Shown: positions 59,816 through 64,000 of the stretch, in pieces
Numbering within the stretch: the stretch's first letter is position 1
Layout: each line of letters starts with the position of its first letter
Assembly: GCF_009909145.1 (NCBI RefSeq)
Contig: NZ_JAAAPJ010000022.1
Span: forward strand, 62,001 to 126,000
DNA length: 64,000 nt
Direction: 5' to 3'
DNA from: Corallococcus silvisoli
GTDB taxonomy: Bacteria; Myxococcota; Myxococcia; Myxococcales; Myxococcaceae
Program-made: the position numbers and the translations under genes
The notes under the pieces: model-generated
Databases searched by the model: none
Seen by the model: the letters and a program-made list of their open reading frames with translations, nothing else
What the model was told of the DNA's origin: nothing

Positions 59816-60115
59816 TCATGACCGCGGTTGGAAGCGCTTCTTGTCGGTGTTGCCCTCGTCGTTGTTGTGGACGACGGCGTCGGCCCACCGGATGAAGTCC
59901 AGTTCGCGATGGGCTGGTTGAAGAACGAGGCGCTGGCGTCTTCCGAACCCTTCAGCCGGCTGGAGCATGTCTTGTGTCATCTCTTCCAGCGCTCGCTGGG
60001 TGGCGAGGAGGTCATCCCACGCGAAGAGGAAGCCGAGGAGCGCGATGATGTCCTCGATAGCACCGCCAACTGCTGGAACAGCGCGCTCCGGGACCTGCGC
60101 GCTGGCGGGACGCAC
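59816..60115 (-). CDS. Small hypothetical protein (uncertain strand)
   Basis: 99 residues from a GTG at 60115. Codon third positions are GC-rich in the core (AIEDIIALLGFLFAWDDLLA), and the tail is polar and natural-looking (NNDEGNTDKKRFQPRS). The opposite strand also has an open frame of moderate composition, so the coding strand is uncertain. No family or ribosome-binding site is recognised. Confidence 0.35.
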   Translation of the reverse strand: MRPASAQVPERAVPAVGGAIEDIIALLGFLFAWDDLLATQRALEEMTQDMLQPAEGFGRRQRLVLQPAHRELDFIRWADAVVHNNDEGNTDKKRFQPRS

Positions 60116-60232
60116 CTGCGTCTACGTCACGACGAGGATCCGGAGGGTGTCGTCGAACTCAGCGGCGCCCTCGGGGCGGCGATGTCCGGGCTCGACTCGG
60201 CAGGACGCGCGCCCTTTGGCCGAGCCGGCCTG

Positions 60233-60895
60233 TCAGCCCTTGCGCTTCGGCTCTCGCTTCGCGCCCGGCGCGGCGGGGTCCTTGGGCAGGTGCCGCAATC
60301 CCATCCATCCGAGCGCCGCGACATGGCGCGCGACGTTCTCCGTGGAGAAGGACTTTCCGTCCGCGGCCCACCAGTGCCCCACCTGCGTCACCATGCCGAC
60401 GAGCGCGTTCGCGTAGATGGGCGCGACCTTGGAGGAATAGCCGGCCCGCTCGAACTCGCTGCGGAACACGTCGCCCACGCGCTGGGCCAGGTCGTCGATG
60501 ACGCGCGTCAGCCCCCGCCGCGCCGCCGCCGTGGGCGAGTCACGCGTCAGCACCGCGAAGCCCGCCGGCTCCTCCTTCACGTACGACATGAACGCCAGCA
60601 CCGCCTCCTCGAAGCGCTGCCGGGGCGAGCCCTGCGCGATGGGCGCCGACACCCGCGCCACCAGGTCGTCCATCTCCCGATCCACGATGGCCGCGTACAG
60701 CCCCTCCTTCGCGCCGAAGTGCTCGTAGACGATGGGCTTCGACACGCCCGCCTTCTGGGCGACCTCTTCAATCGAAGTGGCCTCGTAGCCCTTGGCGGCG
60801 AACACCGCCCGCCCGATCTCCATCAACTGGACCCGGCGCTCCGCGCCTGTCAGCCGCTGCTTCTTCTTCACCAAGTTGACCTCGAACCTACTCAA
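60233..60895 (-). CDS. TetR-family transcriptional regulator
   Basis: 220 residues from TTG at 60895, or 211 from the GTG at 60868, both with weak sites. The helix-turn-helix domain has MEIGRAVFAAKGYEATS and EVAQKAGVSKPIVYEHFGAK. The ligand domain contains VIDDLAQRVGDVF and VGHWWAADGKS. It is divergent from the hemolysin III gene with about 107 bases between. The AT-richer stretch between them is a candidate operator. Confidence 0.88.
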   Translation of the reverse strand: MSRFEVNLVKKKQRLTGAERRVQLMEIGRAVFAAKGYEATSIEEVAQKAGVSKPIVYEHFGAKEGLYAAIVDREMDDLVARVSAPIAQGSPRQRFEEAVLAFMSYVKEEPAGFAVLTRDSPTAAARRGLTRVIDDLAQRVGDVFRSEFERAGYSSKVAPIYANALVGMVTQVGHWWAADGKSFSTENVARHVAALGWMGLRHLPKDPAAPGAKREPKRKG

Positions 60896-60935
60896 TAGTA
60901 ACTTACCTGACCGAAACCTACCATCCCGTAGGGAA
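60890..60935. promoter_or_regulatory. Candidate operator between TetR and hemolysin III genes
   Basis: This is the least GC-rich stretch of the divergent gap (CTCAATAGTAACTTACCTGA), and GTAGGTT occurs twice on the minus strand. TetR regulators commonly autoregulate and repress the divergent gene. The exact operator is not resolved. Confidence 0.35.
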
Positions 60936-61002
60936 GGCGCGGAGCCGTCACCGTCATGAAATGCCTCGTTTCGCAGGGTGTCGAGTCCAACGCGGTGAAG
61001 GG

Positions 61003-61662
61003 ATGACGGCGGCGGCGGTCATGGGCGCGGACAAGCCGAGGCTGCGGGGCGTGCTGCACCAGTGGGCGGCGGCGTTCGCGGTGGGGGCGGGGGTGGTGCT
61101 GGTGGCGATGGCGCCCACGCCGCGCACGGCGCTGGCGTCCGCGCTGTACGCGTTGAGCCTGGTGTCGCTGTTCACCATCAGCGCGACGTACCACCGGGTG
61201 AACTGGTCGCCGGGGGCGCGGGCGTGGATGCGCCGGGCGGACCACGCGGCCATCTTCCTGCTCATCGCGGGGACCTATACGCCGGTCATCATGCTGGGCC
61301 TGCCGCCAGAGGTGGGCAACCCGCTGATGGCCTGGCTCTACGCGGGGGCGCTGGTGGGCATCCTGCAATCGCTGTTCTGGGTGGGGGCGCCCAAGTGGGT
61401 GACGGCGGCGCTGGCGATCGCCGTGGGGTGGACGATGATGCCGTACTTCGGCGACGTCTTCCGCGCGGTGGGCAACGCAGCCAGCCTGCTCATCATCGCT
61501 GGCGGTCTCGCGTACACGCTGGGCGCGCTGGCGTATGCCTTCAAGCGGCCGAACCCCCGGCCCGGCGTCTTCGGCTACCACGAGGTCTTTCACGCGATGA
61601 CGCTGGTGGGCGCGGGCCTGCACTTCGCGGTGGTGCTGCGATTGGTGCGCGCGGCGGGGTAG
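61003..61662 (+). CDS. Hemolysin III family (YqfA-like) membrane protein
   Basis: 219 residues from the ATG at 61003; an upstream ATG at 60961 would add 14 residues without membrane character. About seven hydrophobic segments fit the HlyIII/PAQR family. Diagnostic blocks are ATYHRVNW (conserved His), RADHAAIFLLIAGTYTP (Ser/Asp/His metal pocket) and YHEVFHAMTLVGAGLHF with the terminal His pair. Members are thought to have zinc-dependent membrane hydrolase activity. A possible target of the divergent TetR. Confidence 0.88.
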   Translation: MTAAAVMGADKPRLRGVLHQWAAAFAVGAGVVLVAMAPTPRTALASALYALSLVSLFTISATYHRVNWSPGARAWMRRADHAAIFLLIAGTYTPVIMLGLPPEVGNPLMAWLYAGALVGILQSLFWVGAPKWVTAALAIAVGWTMMPYFGDVFRAVGNAASLLIIAGGLAYTLGALAYAFKRPNPRPGVFGYHEVFHAMTLVGAGLHFAVVLRLVRAAG

Positions 61663-61776
61663 GCCATCTTCAACGGGCCCGCCAGTGTCTGAGGGTCTTC
61701 TGCCTCGGATGGTTGCGCGGGGAAGGGTTGTTTTTCCGCATGGCCGGGGCGGGGATAAAGGGGGCCCGGGAGGAGC

Positions 61777-62193
61777 ATGGCCATGCATCTTCGTGGAGTG
61801 GTGCTTTTCGCGGTCCTGGCGCTGGGGCAGGGCTGTATGCGTTCGATGGCGCTGAGGGATCCAGAGCTGCGGCGTCGCGCGGCGAACATCACCCTCATCA
61901 AGGCGGAGGACCTGTCCGGACGGAGGTTCACGTTCCTGGGTGAGGTTGAAGCCTCCTCCTGCACCAGCGGCATCTACCGGACCAACTACTCGCCCGCGGC
62001 CCTCCAGGAGATGCTGAAGGGCGAAGCCGCGAGGCTTCATGCCGACGCCGTGACGAACATCGCGTGCTCCGAGGGCGGCATGCGCTTCCAGTGCTACACG
62101 TCCTATGAGTGCCGGGGCGACGCCATCCGCTGGGATGAACCGCCTTCCAGGTCGCACCCGGGCAAGAAGTTCACCCTGCTTTTGCGGGACTGA
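61777..62193 (+). CDS. Small lipoprotein (DUF4156-like)
   Basis: 138 residues. GGAGGAGC precedes the ATG at 61777. The signal peptide (VLFAVLALGQGC) has a lipobox Cys at about residue 20. Later Cys residues (SSCTSGIY, IACSEG, QCYTSYEC) suggest disulfides. ALQEMLKGEAARLHADAVTN resembles the DUF4156/RcsF-type beta-alpha fold. No motif for enzymatic function. Confidence 0.75.
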   Translation: MAMHLRGVVLFAVLALGQGCMRSMALRDPELRRRAANITLIKAEDLSGRRFTFLGEVEASSCTSGIYRTNYSPAALQEMLKGEAARLHADAVTNIACSEGGMRFQCYTSYECRGDAIRWDEPPSRSHPGKKFTLLLRD

Positions 62194-62260
62194 AGGCAGG
62201 GGAGCGAGCGGGCGCGGAGGCCGTGAAGTCCTCCGCGCCTCCCGGTAGACTCGCGGCCTC

Positions 62261-63394
62261 GTGGCCTTCGTGGAAGACGCAGCTGGAAGCACGTGGCGGA
62301 GCTGGGCGAAGCGGGCCGCTGTCTGGTCGGCACCCGCGCTCTTCTCCGCCCTGGAGACATACTCGTTCAGCCGCGACATGCCGCAGGCACCCGCGCCGTG
62401 GCGCGTGCTCGCCGCGCAGATGCCCGCCTGGTACGTGTGGCTGCCCCTCACGCCGTGGCTCACCCGGCTCGCGCTGCGCGAGCGCCTGAATCCGCCCCGG
62501 GTCCGCCCGGTCGTCGTGCATCTGCTGGCGTGTCTGGGCATGGGGGCCCTCTTCGCTGGCGTGTACGCGACGACGACGGCCGGGTTCATGCCTCCCATGC
62601 CTGGACGGGAGTCCGTGACGTGGGCCGCGCGCTGGCTGCGCGCGTGGTGGGGTTGGCTGCCGATGATGGGCATGGCCTACGCGACGGTGCTGGCGGTGGC
62701 CTCCGCCAACCAGTCCGCTCGCCGGGCGCGGGACAGCGAGCGTCAAGCGGCGGCGCTCGCGGTGCAGCTGGCCGAGTCCCGGCTGCTCGCGCTCCAGTCG
62801 CAGCTTCACCCGCACTTCCTCTTCAACACGCTCAACGCCATCGTCGTGCTGGTGCGCGAGCGCGAGACACAGGAGGCCGCCCGCATGCTGGTGCTGTTGA
62901 GCGACCTGCTCCGCCAGCTGCTCCAGAAGGGCGCCACGCAGGAGGTGCCCCTGCGCGACGAGGTGGCGGTGCTGTCGCGCTACCTGGAGCTCCAGCGGCT
63001 GCGCTTCGCGGACCGGCTGCGCGTGGAGTGGGCCGTGGACCCGGACGTGCTGGAGGCCTCCGTGCCGCACCTCGTGCTCCAGCCGCTCGCGGAGAACGCC
63101 CTCCGCCACGGCATCGGCATGCGCTCCGCGGCCGGGGTGCTGCGCATCGGCGCGCGGCGACTTGGCGACGCGCTGGAGCTGACGGTGGGCGACGACGGGC
63201 CGGGGCTCCCCCGGGAGTTCGACCTGGAGGCCTGCCAGGGCATCGGCCTGTCGAACACGCGCGCGCGGCTGTCGCAGCTCTACGGTGACGCGGGGCACCT
63301 GCGCATCCGCGGTCCGGAGGGCGTGGGCACCGTGGCCACCGTCCTGTTGCCGTGGCGTTGCTCGCCGGACTCCGCCGGGGTCGCGCATGGCTGA
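62261..63394 (+). CDS. LytS-type sensor histidine kinase
   Basis: 377 residues from a GTG at 62261. Three or four membrane helices lie in the first 160 residues (VVHLLACLGMGALFAGVYA, GWLPMMGMAYATVLAVA). The His_kinase block LQSQLHPHFLFNTLNAIV holds the phosphoacceptor His (about residue 185). HATPase motifs are QPLAENALRHGIG (N box), VGDDGPGLP (G1) and GIGLSNTRARLSQLYG (G2). Its stop overlaps the start of the response regulator by 8 bases, so they are a cognate pair. Confidence 0.9.
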   Translation: MAFVEDAAGSTWRSWAKRAAVWSAPALFSALETYSFSRDMPQAPAPWRVLAAQMPAWYVWLPLTPWLTRLALRERLNPPRVRPVVVHLLACLGMGALFAGVYATTTAGFMPPMPGRESVTWAARWLRAWWGWLPMMGMAYATVLAVASANQSARRARDSERQAAALAVQLAESRLLALQSQLHPHFLFNTLNAIVVLVRERETQEAARMLVLLSDLLRQLLQKGATQEVPLRDEVAVLSRYLELQRLRFADRLRVEWAVDPDVLEASVPHLVLQPLAENALRHGIGMRSAAGVLRIGARRLGDALELTVGDDGPGLPREFDLEACQGIGLSNTRARLSQLYGDAGHLRIRGPEGVGTVATVLLPWRCSPDSAGVAHG

Positions 63395-64000
63395 GCTGCG
63401 GGTGCTGCTGGTGGATGACGAGCCCTTGGCCCGCCGGGGACTGCGGCAGGCCCTGGCCCGCCACCCGGATGTCGTGGTGTGCGGCGAGTGCCGCGACGGC
63501 CGCGAGGCGGTGGCCGCCCTGCGCGCCCAGCGGCCCCACCTGGTGCTGCTCGACGTGCAGATGCCGGAGCTGGACGGCTTCGGCGTGCTGCGCGAGGTGG
63601 GCGCCGAGCACATGCCCGCCGTCATCTTCGTCACCGCGTTCGACACCTTCGCCGTGAAGGCCTTCACCGTGCATGCGGTGGACTATCTGGTGAAGCCCTT
63701 CGACGATGCGCGCTTCGATGAGGCCCTGTCCCGGGCCCGGCAGCGGCTGCGCGCGGGCGAGGCCGCGGAGCTGGGACGACGGCTGGCGGACCTGCTGGCG
63801 GACACGGCCCCCGTGCCCAAGCCCACGGAGCCTCCCGTGGACCGGCTGCTGGTGCGCGTGGGCATGCGCTCCGTGCTCGTCCCCGTCGCGGACATCGAGT
63901 GGATCGAAGCGGACGACTACTGCGTCACGCTGCACGTGAACGGCAGGGCCCACGTGCTGCGGGAGAGCCTGGCGGCGCTGGAGGCGCGGTTGGACCCGGA
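63387..64000 (+). CDS. LytTR-family response regulator (C-terminus off window)
   Basis: About 204 residues are visible. The receiver domain (about 1-120) has VLLVDDEPLARRGL, the phosphorylatable Asp in LVLLDVQMPELDG (about residue 55) and the Lys in VDYLVKPFDD (about residue 106). A LytTR DNA-binding domain begins near residue 150 (RLLVRVGMRSVLVPV, IEWIEADDYCVTLHV). LytTR regulators bind paired 9-bp direct repeats, commonly for toxin, exopolysaccharide or autolysin genes. The C-terminus is missing. Confidence 0.92.
   Translation, partial: MAELRVLLVDDEPLARRGLRQALARHPDVVVCGECRDGREAVAALRAQRPHLVLLDVQMPELDGFGVLREVGAEHMPAVIFVTAFDTFAVKAFTVHAVDYLVKPFDDARFDEALSRARQRLRAGEAAELGRRLADLLADTAPVPKPTEPPVDRLLVRVGMRSVLVPVADIEWIEADDYCVTLHVNGRAHVLRESLAALEARLDP

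Noticed and set aside
1..64000. tRNA and rRNA genes
   Set aside because: I saw no cloverleaf-like T-loop (GGTTCGAATC) or rRNA signature on either strand while reading, but I could not run a covariance search; absence is therefore not proven.

Overview
The window is very GC-rich, densely coded and looks like a chromosome segment of a fruiting myxobacterium (Myxococcota; Myxococcus/Corallococcus-like). The indicators are a Myxococcus-type carotenoid operon ending in two MerR/B12-domain regulators (carA, carH), Hsp70-like and RpoH-type stress genes, several eukaryote-like Ser/Thr kinases, an FHA protein, many lipoproteins, and a DUF2379-like protein of a kind known mainly from myxobacteria. Genus level is inference only.

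Layout. 0-5.7 kb: a truncated CxxC protein, a chalcone-isomerase-like exported protein, an OmpA lipoprotein, and a TonB-dependent receptor (with an extra TonB-like domain) followed by a lipoprotein. 5.7-12.1 kb: a YegD-type Hsp70, a small lipoprotein, an RpoH-family sigma factor, a CHAD protein paired with an inorganic pyrophosphatase, and two membrane proteins. 12.1-21.2 kb: an SDR-GST-SelO run, a Dps protein, an FAD amine oxidase, a thioesterase-fold protein, a lipase-like hydrolase and an S46 dipeptidyl-peptidase. 21.2-23.7 kb: three tandem, 4-bp-overlapping paralogues of unknown function. 23.7-33.6 kb: a degenerate class III cyclase domain, a GST, a chemoreceptor with a HAD phosphatase, a host-attachment family protein, two Ser/Thr kinases, an FHA protein and an ATP-grasp enzyme. 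33.9-38.5 kb: a 1543-residue multidomain amidohydrolase lipoprotein. 38.6-42.5 kb: a TetR regulator, a metallophosphoesterase, and a small rearranged island. 42.7-45.4 kb: an esterase, an epimerase and a redoxin-like protein.

45.4-55.8 kb is the light-regulated carotenoid operon: crtE, crtI, crtB, crtD-like, crtC, a glycosyltransferase, crtYc, crtYd, an acyltransferase, carA and carH. Most junctions overlap by 4 bp. The encoded steps would make GGPP, condense it to phytoene, desaturate, hydrate C1, cyclise the other end with the CrtYc/CrtYd pair, then glycosylate and acylate, in keeping with myxobacterial carotenoid glucoside esters. Upstream of crtE is a TTGACA promoter embedded in four 11-bp spaced TnGAC half-sites, the arrangement expected for a CarA/CarH operator. 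Downstream are a cytochrome P450, a Zn metalloprotease lipoprotein, a TetR regulator, a hemolysin III protein, a small lipoprotein and a LytS/LytTR two-component pair cut by the window end.

The most unusual region is 40.6-42.0 kb. Two perfect 159-bp direct repeats flank a Cys-rich lipoprotein gene overlapping a DUF2379-like gene. One repeat belongs to an intact 200-codon gene; the other is a displaced copy of that gene's 3' end, fused to a tyrosine-recombinase remnant. I read this as a decayed integrative module carrying a candidate SitA-like lipoprotein toxin and immunity pair. The structure is seen directly; the toxin/immunity role is inference.
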